Of a DNA stretch of 64,000 nt, positions 46,170-54,870 are shown piece by piece. Source of the DNA: Algibacter miyuki. GTDB taxonomy: Bacteria; Bacteroidota; Bacteroidia; Flavobacteriales; Flavobacteriaceae. The stretch spans positions 1 to 64,000 of the forward strand of contig NZ_JAUFQP010000004.1 in NCBI RefSeq assembly GCF_030409805.1, in the 5' to 3' direction. Every line of letters begins with the position of its first letter. Within the stretch, counting starts at the first letter, position 1. The notes beneath the pieces are model-generated. The model was not told where the DNA came from. It made no database searches and saw only the letters and a list, made by a program, of their open reading frames with translations. Position numbers and translations under genes: made by a program.

Positions 46170-46724
46170 TTAAACAGTCATGATTTCCTTTTCTTTAGCT
46201 TCGAAAAGTTCATCCACTTTTTTAACGTGTCTATCCGTCATTTGTTGCACGTCTATTTCTGTATTTTTCTTTATATCTTCAGATACATCTTCGTTTTTCT
46301 TAATATCGTTGTTAGCATCTTTACGTGCTGCACGAATACTAACCTTAGCATCTTCAGCTTCAGCTTTAGCTTGTTTAGCCAAATCTCTACGACGTTCCTC
46401 GGTTAATGGTGGTACGTTAATAATAATAACATCGCCATTATTCATAGGGTTAAAACCTAAATTAGCATAAGCAATACCACGCTCAATTTCTTGTAACATG
46501 TTTTTCTCCCAAGGTTGTACAGTAATGGTTCTACCATCAGGCGTGTTTATATTAGCAACTTGGCCAATAGGCGTTGACGATCCGTAATAATCCACCATTA
46601 CGCTACCTAACATAGCTGGACTGGCTTTACCGGCTCTAATATTAATAAATTGCTTTTCAAGATGTCTTAAGGCATTATCCATCGACTCTTTTGTACTATC
46701 TAATATAAATTGAATGTCTTCCAT
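46170..46724 (-). CDS. frr: Ribosome recycling factor
   Basis: Splits post-termination ribosomes with EF-G; 184 residues, the usual length. Landmarks: FINIRAGKASPAMLGSVMVDYYG, NINTPDGRTITVQPWEK, IAYANLGFNPMNNGDVIIIN-type, LTEERRRDLAKQAKAEAEDA, then the long coiled helix VSIRAARKDANNDIKK. It lies 49 nt after pyrH, the standard pairing. Confidence 0.97.
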   Translation of the reverse strand: MEDIQFILDSTKESMDNALRHLEKQFINIRAGKASPAMLGSVMVDYYGSSTPIGQVANINTPDGRTITVQPWEKNMLQEIERGIAYANLGFNPMNNGDVIIINVPPLTEERRRDLAKQAKAEAEDAKVSIRAARKDANNDIKKNEDVSEDIKKNTEIDVQQMTDRHVKKVDELFEAKEKEIMTV

Positions 46725-46773
46725 TGTTTTTAACTTTAATAAGGTTTAGCTATATCCAAAAATTACGCCAAGT

Positions 46774-47481
46774 TTAAACGTTTACTTCGGTACCAATTTT
46801 TTCACCTGCAACCACTTTTAGTAAGTTACCAATTTTATTCATATCGAATACAATAATAGGTAATTCGTTTTCCTGACTTAAGGTAAACGCTGTAGTATCC
46901 ATAACTTTCAAGCCTTTTTGTAAAACATCATCAAAAGAAATACTTTCAAATTTTACAGCTTTCGAGTCTTTTTCAGGATCGGTATTGTAAATGCCATCTA
47001 CACGTGTGCCTTTCAAAATCACATCAGCTTCAATTTCAATGGCTCTTAAAACAGCAGCCGAATCGGTTGTAAAATACGGATTTCCAGTACCACCTCCAAA
47101 AATAACAACACGACCTTTTTCTAGGTGGCGCATGGCTTTTCTTCTAATAAAAGGCTCAGCAACTTCGTTAATTTTAATGGCTGTTTGTAAACGTGTTGGT
47201 ATATCGGCATCTTCCAAAGCACCTTGTAGCGCTAAACCGTTAATTACGGTAGCCAACATGCCCATATAATCACCTTGAACGCGATCCATACCTTTACTAG
47301 CGCCTGCTACACCTCTAAAAATGTTTCCACCACCAATAACAATGGCAACTTGTACGCCTTGGTCTGTAATGGTTTTAATGTCTTGTGCATATTCGGCTAA
47401 ACGGTCAGGGTCAATGCCGTATTGGCGTTCACCCATTAAGGCCTCGCCAGATAGTTTTAAAAGTATTCTTTTATATTTCAT
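46774..47481 (-). CDS. pyrH: UMP kinase
   Basis: Phosphorylates UMP to UDP with ATP; 235 residues from the ATG at 47481 ([17 protein letters not shown]). The longer ORF adds 16 residues without homology. Amino-acid-kinase motifs present: [45 protein letters not shown]. It is first of the pyrH-frr pair. Confidence 0.97.
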   Translation of the reverse strand: MKYKRILLKLSGEALMGERQYGIDPDRLAEYAQDIKTITDQGVQVAIVIGGGNIFRGVAGASKGMDRVQGDYMGMLATVINGLALQGALEDADIPTRLQTAIKINEVAEPFIRRKAMRHLEKGRVVIFGGGTGNPYFTTDSAAVLRAIEIEADVILKGTRVDGIYNTDPEKDSKAVKFESISFDDVLQKGLKVMDTTAFTLSQENELPIIVFDMNKIGNLLKVVAGEKIGTEVNV

Positions 47482-47606
47482 GTTGTGCTTTATGAGATGC
47501 TCGCTTATGCGAAAACAAAAGTTTAGCAAAGCTACATAAAATTTTTATTTTTTTGAATTTATTACACGGAATACCAATGGTAATTTCAATATAGTTAAAA
47601 TGTTTT

Positions 47607-47777
47607 GGGGCGGGTTTTTAAGAAAAATAAAAACCGAGCTATCCACTATATCTTTTTAAAAGCACGTGATACAACCAAAAACACGTTATTGTTTGCTATC
47701 TTTTAGCTTAAATATATGGTTACATCTTTGTAGTTTTAAAAAGGATGCCGTTGCTATCTCTCCCGCGGGTGTCCGCC
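47607..47777 (-). repeat. Structured intergenic element, copy B
   Basis: Gap 47482-47835 has no gene. It holds one copy of a structured element read on the minus strand. The outer stem is GGCGG/CCGCC (47609-47613, 47773-47777). CGGCATCCTTTTT is followed by an inner stem CTTTTTAAAA/TTTTAAAAAG (47652-47661, 47734-47743), then AAAAAGATATAGTGGATAGC. It corresponds base for base in several blocks to copy A at 60.8 kb, with a different outer-stem sequence. It lies upstream of pyrH in the same orientation. Confidence 0.55.
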
Positions 47778-47835
47778 AACATGTTTAATATATCTGGGGA
47801 GTATAAAGTATTATTCTTAAATTTAAACCATAAAA

Positions 47836-47868
47836 AAAACCGCTACATCTAAAAAGAGTAGCGGTTTT
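47836..47868 (-). terminator. rpsB-tsf terminator
   Basis: Stem AAAACCGCTAC (47836-47846) with GTAGCGGTTTT (47858-47868), 11-nt loop, T run on the minus strand. Confidence 0.9.
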
Positions 47869-47918
47869 AAAATATTTTAATACTTCCGTTTATAGGAAGC
47901 TAATAAAATGTATGTTGA

Positions 47919-48893
47919 TTATCCAACAGAAACACGTTTGAAACCTGTAATTTCAACATCTCCGAAAGAAGAAACGTATGTTGCAACGTTTGATTTTTCA
48001 TCTTTAATGAAATTTTGATCTAATAAACATTTTTCTTGGTCTAAAGTCGTGTTATCAGAAATGAAACGCTCCATTTTACCAGGTAAAATTCTATCCCAGA
48101 TTTGTTCTGGTTTCCCTTCAGCTTTTAATTCAGCTTTAGCAGCTTCTTCAGCTTTAGCTAAAACATCATCAGATAATTGAGCCATAGAGATAAATTGAGG
48201 TACATTTTTAAGTGTTTTACCTAAACGACCTAACTCGATATTATCTTTTTCAATAACAGCAATTCTTGCTTCAGTTTCCGATGCTACGTAATCAGCGTCA
48301 AAATCTTTGTAAGATAATGTTGTTGCTCCCATAGAAGCTACTTGCATAGCTACATCTTTAACTAAAGTTTCAGCGTTATCTACTTTTGCAGATAAACCAA
48401 CTAAAGCAGCAATTTTGTTAATGTGAACGTAAGTTCCAACAAAAGGAGCTTGTAATTTTTCAAAACTAGTAATATCTAATTTTTCACCAATTACACCAGT
48501 TTGTTCAACTAATTTTTCAGCAACAGTCATGCCTCCAAAATCAGCAGCTAAAAATGCATCTTTAGAATCTACTGTTAAAGCAATATCTCCTAATTGGTTA
48601 GCTAATGCTAAAAAGTTTTCATTTTTACCAACAAAGTCAGTTTCACAACCTAAAACAATAGCAACACCTTCTGTTTGGTCTGCATTAATTTTAGAAACAG
48701 CAGCACCTTCAGAAGAATCTCTGTCAGCTCTTTTTTCTGCTACTTTTTGCCCTTTTTTACGTAAAACATCAATAGCTTTATCGAAATCGCCTTCCGCTTC
48801 AACTAAAGCTTTCTTGCAGTCCATCATTCCTGCTCCAGTAGCTTGTCTTAATTTGTTTACTTCAGCCGCTGTAATTTTTACTGTAGTACTCAT
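47919..48893 (-). CDS. tsf: Elongation factor Ts
   Basis: Nucleotide-exchange factor for EF-Tu, 324 residues, within the Bacteroidota size range. The N-terminal UBA-like domain has VNKLRQATGAGMMDCKKALVE and the second signature EGVAIVLGCETDFVGKNENF; both are shown in part. Two dimerisation subdomains follow. It is 87 nt after rpsB, forming the usual rpsB-tsf operon. Confidence 0.97.
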   Translation of the reverse strand: MSTTVKITAAEVNKLRQATGAGMMDCKKALVEAEGDFDKAIDVLRKKGQKVAEKRADRDSSEGAAVSKINADQTEGVAIVLGCETDFVGKNENFLALANQLGDIALTVDSKDAFLAADFGGMTVAEKLVEQTGVIGEKLDITSFEKLQAPFVGTYVHINKIAALVGLSAKVDNAETLVKDVAMQVASMGATTLSYKDFDADYVASETEARIAVIEKDNIELGRLGKTLKNVPQFISMAQLSDDVLAKAEEAAKAELKAEGKPEQIWDRILPGKMERFISDNTTLDQEKCLLDQNFIKDEKSNVATYVSSFGDVEITGFKRVSVG

Positions 48894-48980
48894 AGTATTT
48901 ATAATTTAAAAAAGTCGTTCAATATATTTTCAATAAAGAAAAGAACTAAACGACTTATTTGTTTGTGTTAATGTGTTTTT

Positions 48981-49757
48981 TTATTCTTCTTCTTCAGAAA
49001 CAGCTTTTGGAGCTGGAGCAGCTTTTGCTTTTGGAGTTTCCTCTTTTGCAGATGCTGCAGCATCTTTATCAGCTTTACGTTCTGCTAATCCTTCAGATAT
49101 TGCAGAAGTTACGTGAGATAAAATTTTATCAATTGATTTAGAAGCATCATCATTTGCAGGGATAACGTAATCTACTTGACGTGGATCTGAATTGGTATCA
49201 ACCATTGCAAAAATTGGAATGTTTAATTTTTGTGCTTCTTTAATCGCGATGTGCTCACGTTTAATATCTACAACAAATAAAGCACCAGGTAAACGCGTCA
49301 TATCTGTAATAGAACCTAAGTTTTTTTCTAACTTCGCTCTTAAACGATCAACTTGTAAACGCTCTTTTTTAGATAACGTTAAGAAGGTACCATCTTTCTT
49401 CATTCTATCAATAGAAGCCATTTTTTTAACGGCTTTTCTAATAGTTACAAAGTTAGTTAACATACCACCTGGCCAACGCTCAGTAATGTATGGCATGTTT
49501 ATAGCGCCAGCTTTTTCAGCAACGATATCTTTTGCTTGTTTCTTTGTTGCAACAAATAAAATTTTACGACCAGAGTTAGCGATTTTGCTTAATGCTGCAC
49601 CTGCTTCGTCAATTTTAGCTGCTGTTTTGTATAAGTTAATTATATGGATGCCATTACGCTCCATATATACGTAAGGCGCCATGTTTGGATCCCACTTACG
49701 TGTAAGGTGACCGAAATGTACACCTGCTTCAAGTAATTCTTTTACTTCTACTGCCAT
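48981..49757 (-). CDS. rpsB: 30S ribosomal protein S2
   Basis: Small-subunit protein uS2, 258 residues from the ATG at 49757 (MAVEVKELLEAGVHFGHLTR); twelve extra upstream residues are not conserved in type. Signatures: RKWDPNMAPYVYMERNGIHI, ERWPGGMLTNFVTIRKAVKK, PIFAMVDTNSDPRQVDYVIP. A charged Ala/Lys/Glu tail ends the protein, as in other Flavobacteriia. Confidence 0.97.
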   Translation of the reverse strand: MAVEVKELLEAGVHFGHLTRKWDPNMAPYVYMERNGIHIINLYKTAAKIDEAGAALSKIANSGRKILFVATKKQAKDIVAEKAGAINMPYITERWPGGMLTNFVTIRKAVKKMASIDRMKKDGTFLTLSKKERLQVDRLRAKLEKNLGSITDMTRLPGALFVVDIKREHIAIKEAQKLNIPIFAMVDTNSDPRQVDYVIPANDDASKSIDKILSHVTSAISEGLAERKADKDAAASAKEETPKAKAAPAPKAVSEEEE

Positions 49758-49956
49758 TTTGTAATAATAGTTTACGTTCTGTTGAATTAGCAATGTTCCA
49801 TTTTGTTTAAACTTTTAGAGTTTAAATTCTGGCTTCATTTAGATGCTAAACTAAATCCTGTTTTTTTACAAACCAGGACAACAATAACTTGTTTTTTTAT
49901 TTTTTGTGAAATGATAAAGGCATCTGTAAAACAGATCCTGAACCATGTCCAGGATA

Positions 49957-50343
49957 TTAACGTTTCGAGAATTGAAATTTCTTACGAGCTTTCTTCTGAC
50001 CGAATTTCTTACGTTCAACCATTCTTGGATCTCTTGTCAATAAACCTTCTGGTTTCAAGATTAATCTGTTTTCAGCATCAAGCTCACACATTGCGCGAGA
50101 AAGAGCTAAACGTACAGCTTCAGCTTGTCCAGTAATACCACCTCCATATACATTTACTGTAATATCAAAGTTGCTGTCATTGTTAGTCAAAACTAAAGGC
50201 TGATTTACCTTGTACTGTAAAGTAGCTGTAGGGAAATAGTTAGTTAAGTCTTTTTTATTAATCGTAATGTTTCCTGTTCCTGTAGAAACATAAGCACGAG
50301 CAACAGCCGTCTTTCTACGGCCAATTTTGTGAATTACTTCCAT
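49957..50343 (-). CDS. rpsI: 30S ribosomal protein S9
   Basis: uS9, 128 residues, with the C-terminal tail ending KKARKKFQFSKR that reaches the P-site tRNA. Motifs: GRRKTAVARAYVSTGTGNI, YGGGITGQAEAVRLALSRAM, LTRDPRMVERKKFGQKKAR. It starts 1 nt after the rplM stop. The 199 bases to rpsB hold short inverted repeats but no convincing terminator, so read-through into rpsB-tsf is possible. Confidence 0.97.
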   Translation of the reverse strand: MEVIHKIGRRKTAVARAYVSTGTGNITINKKDLTNYFPTATLQYKVNQPLVLTNNDSNFDITVNVYGGGITGQAEAVRLALSRAMCELDAENRLILKPEGLLTRDPRMVERKKFGQKKARKKFQFSKR

Positions 50344-50344
50344 G

Positions 50345-50800
50345 TTATTTAAATTCTTCTAAGTTAATTACTGCTGGTTTTTGCGCATCATGTTTGTGCG
50401 ATGTTCCAACAACAACGTTAAGGTTACGGAATAATTGAGCACCTAATTTGTTTTTAGGTAACATTCCTTTAACTGATTTTTCTACTACTCTTGCTGGATC
50501 TTTTCCAAACAATTCTGTAGCAGTTAAACTTCTTTGACCTCCTGGATATCCAGTGTGACGAATGTACGTTTTAGCGTTCCATTTGTTACCAGATAAACTG
50601 ATTTTTTCTGCGTTGATAACAATAACGTTATCACCACAATCAACGTGAGGTGTGAAGTTCGGCTTGTGTTTTCCTCTTAAAAGTTTTGCAACTTTAGAAG
50701 CTAAACGGCCAAGTGCTTGTCCTTCAGCATCAACTAAAACCCACTGCTTATCTGCAGTTGCTTTATTGGCTGAAATCGTTTTGTAGCTTAATGTGTCCAC
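50345..50800 (-). CDS. rplM: 50S ribosomal protein L13
   Basis: uL13, 151 residues. The start codon is GTG at 50800 ([20 protein letters not shown]). Signatures: [67 protein letters not shown]. First gene of the rplM-rpsI pair; 200 bases upstream are shared with the divergent YceI gene. Confidence 0.97.
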   Translation of the reverse strand: MDTLSYKTISANKATADKQWVLVDAEGQALGRLASKVAKLLRGKHKPNFTPHVDCGDNVIVINAEKISLSGNKWNAKTYIRHTGYPGGQRSLTATELFGKDPARVVEKSVKGMLPKNKLGAQLFRNLNVVVGTSHKHDAQKPAVINLEEFK

Positions 50801-51008
50801 GTTTTTAATTTATTTTTTATTAAACATTCCTCTCTTAAAAAGAGTTTGCAAATTTACGATTATATATTTGATTACCAAATAGTGTGGTCACTTATTTTTA
50901 AACTGAGTTCTTTACAGAGCTAATATTTTGATTTTCAAAAAGTTTTATTCTTTTTTGAAGTATATCTACCTGATTACTAGGGAATATTTTGTTGAAGGCC
51001 ATATGACA

Positions 51009-51020
51009 TGATAAATATCA
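51009..51020 (+). promoter_or_regulatory. Dyad TGATA-AA-TATCA before YceI operon
   Basis: A 5-bp inverted repeat with a 2-nt spacer, 56 bp before the YceI ATG. It is the same architecture as TGACA-AA-TGTCA at nirK. It resembles a CRP/FNR-type or other dimeric-regulator site. Confidence 0.4.
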
Positions 51021-51076
51021 TATTTTAAACAGCTGTTTGTTTAGACATTTGTACAAGAAATATAAATGATCTAACT

Positions 51077-51661
51077 ATGAAGACACTAGTAACACAGGGA
51101 AAAAGAGTTCTAAATTTATTTATGCTTTTTGTACTAACATCTACTTTAGTACAAGCGCAACAACTAAGCTTGGTTAATAATGAATCTACACTAACCGTTT
51201 TAGGGACCTCCAATATTCATGACTGGCATCTAGAAGCCGAAAGTCAAACAGGGACTATTAAATTTAAAAATTTAGAAACTTGCCAAATAGAAGCATTGAC
51301 TTTAAGTATAGAGGCTGAAGGTTTAGTAAGTGGAAAAAAATCAATGGATAAAAACACTTTTAAAGCTTTAAATACAGAGGATCACAAAAGCATTTTATTC
51401 AAGTTAGTTGAAGTAAAAAGTATAACTAATAAGGACGCCGGTGTTTATAGCGTAAATACTCAAGGAGATTTAACTATTTCGGGAGTTAAAAAACGTATCA
51501 GCTTAAACTTTAATATCAGTATAGATGGCTCTAGCGTAACCTTGGTTGGAGAGAAAGCTATTAAAATGACAGATTTTAATGTAGATCCTCCAAAAGCCCT
51601 TTTCGGATCTATTACTACAGGTGATGCTCTTACCATCAAATTTTCAACACTATTCAGATAA
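51077..51661 (+). CDS. YceI-family periplasmic lipocalin-like protein
   Basis: Exported protein of 194 residues with a signal peptide (LFMLFVLTSTLVQAQ). The YceI beta-barrel signatures are LTVLGTSNIHDWHLEAESQT, MDKNTFKALNTEDHKSILFK and GDLTISGVKKRISLNF-type strands, ending TDFNVDPPKALFGSITTGD. YceI proteins bind isoprenoid-like molecules in a barrel. It precedes the porin gene by 28 nt. Confidence 0.9.
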   Translation: MKTLVTQGKRVLNLFMLFVLTSTLVQAQQLSLVNNESTLTVLGTSNIHDWHLEAESQTGTIKFKNLETCQIEALTLSIEAEGLVSGKKSMDKNTFKALNTEDHKSILFKLVEVKSITNKDAGVYSVNTQGDLTISGVKKRISLNFNISIDGSSVTLVGEKAIKMTDFNVDPPKALFGSITTGDALTIKFSTLFR

Positions 51662-51689
51662 ATAAACCAAATTTTAAAAACACAGAATT

Positions 51690-52958
51690 ATGAAATCAAT
51701 CTTAAAAAAATCAATCGTATTAGCGGTCCTATTAATTGGATTTAATTTTTATGGACAGAGCAGAGAGCTGAACAATTTTAGGCAGCCTGATAAAAATGGA
51801 GTAAATGTATTTGAAGCGCCTAAAGACACCGTATCAAATTTTGATGGCGTTAAAGTAAGAATTGGCGGATCTTCAACATTGCAATTTCAAGCTTTAGATA
51901 ACGAAAATTCAGGAACGACTCCGTTAGCAGAGATAGGCAGTAACTTCAATTTAGCTACAGCAAATTTAGATTTAGATGTTTTACTTTATGATGGTGTAAG
52001 AATGCACTTAAGAACGTATTTATCATCTAGACACCACCACGAACCTTATGTAAAAGGTGGGTATTTTCAAATCGATAAACTAGACTTTATTAAAAAAGGG
52101 TTTATGGAAGACTTGATGAAAAATGTAACCATTAAAGTTGGACACATGGAAAACAACTATGGTGATGCACACTTTAGAAGAAGTGATAATGCTCAAGCCA
52201 TGCACAACCCATTTATTGGTAACCTTATTATGGACTCGTTTACAACAGAAGTTGGTGCTGAAGTTTATTATAGAACAGATAATGGGTTTCTTGGGATGAT
52301 TGGTTTTTCTAACGGAAAATTAAACCAAAGCGTAGAAAAATCTGATGGTTCTACTGGTGGAGCAGCATTTTTAGCTAAATTAGGATATGATAAACAAATA
52401 AACGAAGACCTTAGATTTAGATTAACAGGTTCTGTTTACAATACAGGTTATGCCCCTAACGTTTACTTATACTCAGCAGATAGAGCGGGTGCAAGATATT
52501 ACAGCATTATGCAAGATGCCTCAGCAACTAGCGATAATTTTAGAGCAGGCCGTTTTGATCCAGCGTATAAAAATAAAATAACTGCTTTTATGGTTAACCC
52601 ATTTTTAAAATACCAAGGATTAGAAGTATTTGGTACTATTGAATTAACATCAGGAAGAAGCCTTACTGAAGTAGATAGAAGATCATCTGAGCAATTTGCC
52701 GGAGAAGTTATTTACAGATTTGGTAATGAAGAAAACCTATACTTCGGTGCTCGATATAATACCGTAAGTTCAGAATTAGCTACCGGTGACGATGTAAGTA
52801 TTAACAGATTCCAGTTAGGAGCTGGTTGGTTCTTAACTAAAAATATCTTAATGAAAGCAGAATATGTAGTGCAAGAATATAACGACTTTCCTACTGCAAA
52901 CCTTTTAGAAGATGGTAAATTTAACGGATTGACGTTAGAAGCTGTAATTAGTTTCTAA
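51690..52958 (+). CDS. Outer-membrane porin-like protein
   Basis: Exported 422-residue barrel protein, signal peptide with FYGQ near residue 22-24. Anti-parallel strands alternate aromatic and polar residues, e.g. KVRIGGSSTLQFQALDNENS, VRMHLRTYLSSRHHHEPYVK, GAEVYYRTDNGFLGMIGFSN, and the C-terminus is LTLEAVISF with terminal Phe. A His-rich turn (SRHHHEP) may bind metal. Substrate unknown. It sits between two YceI genes. Confidence 0.82.
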   Translation: MKSILKKSIVLAVLLIGFNFYGQSRELNNFRQPDKNGVNVFEAPKDTVSNFDGVKVRIGGSSTLQFQALDNENSGTTPLAEIGSNFNLATANLDLDVLLYDGVRMHLRTYLSSRHHHEPYVKGGYFQIDKLDFIKKGFMEDLMKNVTIKVGHMENNYGDAHFRRSDNAQAMHNPFIGNLIMDSFTTEVGAEVYYRTDNGFLGMIGFSNGKLNQSVEKSDGSTGGAAFLAKLGYDKQINEDLRFRLTGSVYNTGYAPNVYLYSADRAGARYYSIMQDASATSDNFRAGRFDPAYKNKITAFMVNPFLKYQGLEVFGTIELTSGRSLTEVDRRSSEQFAGEVIYRFGNEENLYFGARYNTVSSELATGDDVSINRFQLGAGWFLTKNILMKAEYVVQEYNDFPTANLLEDGKFNGLTLEAVISF

Positions 52959-53080
52959 ACAGAATAATGAATCAATAAAACTGAAAATTAAGTCTAGAAG
53001 ATGTGTTTTAAAGCATGCTTTAACAATAATCCCAATGCTTTTAGACTTAGTTTTTTTAATAAAAAAATTAAAAGTAAGAC

Positions 53081-53671
53081 ATGAAAAAGGTGCTATTTCT
53101 TATTTCTATTTTAGCAACAATGGCTTTTGCAGGCGAAATTATGGAAACAACTTCTGTAGTAATTGCCCCGAGTAGCGAAATTGTTATTACAGGAAAAACG
53201 AATGTTAATAGCTTCAATTGTCAATATAATGTGTTGGAGCTGAAAGAGCCAATACCTGTTCATTTCAAGCGTTATAATAATGGTAAACTTGTTTTCGAAA
53301 ACACCATTCTAACATTAGAATCTGCTGCTTTTGATTGTGGAGGACCGGGCATAAACTCAGATTTCAATAAACTTTTAAAATCAAAAACATATCCAGAAGT
53401 TATTATTGAATTAAAAGAAATAGGTAAACATCCCAAGGATAGCAAGTTAATTAATGCTTTAATCAACCTGGAAATTGCAGGTATAACAAAAGCATATACC
53501 TTTCCTGTAAAACTAGAAGGATCGGAAACCTTAAATATTGAAGGTGTTTTAAGTTTAAATATTAGAGACTTCGACTTAGATCCACCAAAAAAAGCTTTGG
53601 GTATTATTGTGGTTAAGGAGGTTATTGATATTTCATTTCATTTAAAAGCTAAAGAATATGTGAAGTATTAA
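53081..53671 (+). CDS. YceI-family protein, second copy
   Basis: Exported protein of 196 residues with signal peptide (LISILATMAFA). YceI-like segments: SSEIVITGKTNVNSFNCQYN, TLESAAFDCGGPGINSDFNK, NIRDFDLDPPKKALGIIVVK. Two Cys (in NCQY and DCGG) could form a disulfide; the first YceI copy lacks these. It is 122 nt after the porin, with a long imperfect inverted repeat in between, so it may be partly separate in expression. Confidence 0.85.
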   Translation: MKKVLFLISILATMAFAGEIMETTSVVIAPSSEIVITGKTNVNSFNCQYNVLELKEPIPVHFKRYNNGKLVFENTILTLESAAFDCGGPGINSDFNKLLKSKTYPEVIIELKEIGKHPKDSKLINALINLEIAGITKAYTFPVKLEGSETLNIEGVLSLNIRDFDLDPPKKALGIIVVKEVIDISFHLKAKEYVKY

Positions 53672-53696
53672 TAAACTTAACATTAACTAAAATTAA

Positions 53697-53732
53697 AAAC
53701 CGCCTTCAAACAAAATTCGAAGACGGTTTTTT
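53697..53732. terminator. Bidirectional terminator
   Basis: Stem AAAACCGCCTTC with GAAGACGGTTTT (one mismatch), with T runs on both strands. It separates the convergent YceI and outer-membrane-protein genes. Confidence 0.85.
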
Positions 53733-53753
53733 TATATAGTACTTTAAAATGTT

Positions 53754-54662
53754 TTATCTAATGCTGTAAACAATACCACCAGTATAAGTCGTTGCTTTAC
53801 CAATATTTCTACCGTCCACAATTGTGCCAATACCTGCGCTAATACCAAAGTTTTTTACAATAGGTATAAATAAATCGCCACCAACACGAGAGTAACTTAC
53901 TCGAGTTTCAGGGAAATTATTAGCAAAACCAGGACCAGCAATATCTACACCTTTATCAGAAGTAGATTGTGCATCAAACCAAGCATCAACATAAAAACTA
54001 TTGTTGCAATACCCTAATTTTATTAAAGTATTAAGGCTGTTTGGCGCATTAAAATCCTGTCCGTCACCAATATTAAATTCATTATCTGCTTCACCTCTTA
54101 CGGTAGCGCCAAGTACTACAGTTCCAAAAAGACCAAAGTTATTTTGGTAGTGCATCCCTAATTTACCATCTAAAGCAGGCGCGCCTGTACCTAGAGATAA
54201 AATTCCGTTAGATTCGTAACCCATAGGGATAGAACCTCCAGCAGCAGCAAAATACGTCATGCTACCATTTTTTAATTGGTCAATATATAAAGCATATTTT
54301 ACCATAATACTCAAATCTTGAAGATCCGATTGTTCAGTAGTTCCATTAACAGGATCAGCAACACCTTTACCTTCACTAGAAATGTAAGGTAAACTAGCAA
54401 TAGCAGTAAGGCGATCGGTAATAGCATAATTAGCATATAAGTTAATAATGTCCTGCGAAATTTCATTGTGAGCAGGTACGCCGTCTACTTTTGTTTTTCC
54501 AACGTAAAAAGCATCATAGACGCTAGAAGAATAAGATAAAGAGATGTTAGCTTCTCCTTTCTTGTTGAAAAAACCATCTACAAGCCCTTGAGCTTTAGAA
54601 GTCATTGGAGCTAAAAACAGTGCAGTAATAGCCATTGCGGTAAAATTAATTTTCAGTTTCAT
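53754..54662 (-). CDS. Outer-membrane barrel protein (Phenol_MetA_deg-like)
   Basis: Exported 302-residue protein with signal peptide (ALFLAPMTSKAQ). It has repeated amphipathic strands and a hydrophobic-substrate-porin look: KGEANISLSYSSSVYDAFYV, SDLQDLSIMVKYALYIDQL, YFAAAGGSIPMGYESNG, VVLGATVRGEADNEFNIGDG, ending TGGIVYSIR. Family placement is by general resemblance. Upstream, AATAGGATTAAAGGAA (near 54731) partly resembles the nirK inverted repeat but the match is weak. Confidence 0.65.
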   Translation of the reverse strand: MKLKINFTAMAITALFLAPMTSKAQGLVDGFFNKKGEANISLSYSSSVYDAFYVGKTKVDGVPAHNEISQDIINLYANYAITDRLTAIASLPYISSEGKGVADPVNGTTEQSDLQDLSIMVKYALYIDQLKNGSMTYFAAAGGSIPMGYESNGILSLGTGAPALDGKLGMHYQNNFGLFGTVVLGATVRGEADNEFNIGDGQDFNAPNSLNTLIKLGYCNNSFYVDAWFDAQSTSDKGVDIAGPGFANNFPETRVSYSRVGGDLFIPIVKNFGISAGIGTIVDGRNIGKATTYTGGIVYSIR

Positions 54663-54870
54663 TTTTATATTTTTTTTAGTTGAAGGGTTAGACGCTCTAT
54701 TGTAAGTAAGTTTACATTTATTTTTAAAGAAATAGGATTAAAGGAAATATTTGTTAGTCAAACGATTGGTTTTTAATGTGAAACACTACAAATATTTATT
54801 TATGCTAATCTGATAAATTCCAATCCATAAGCCGTTTTTTTACTAATTTCGCAGCTTTAAAATTTATACT

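Noticed and set aside
49758..49956. Terminator between rpsI and rpsB
   Set aside because: Short inverted repeats (ATCTGT-AAA-ACAGAT, ATCCTG...CAGGAT) are present but no U-tract follows on the minus strand.
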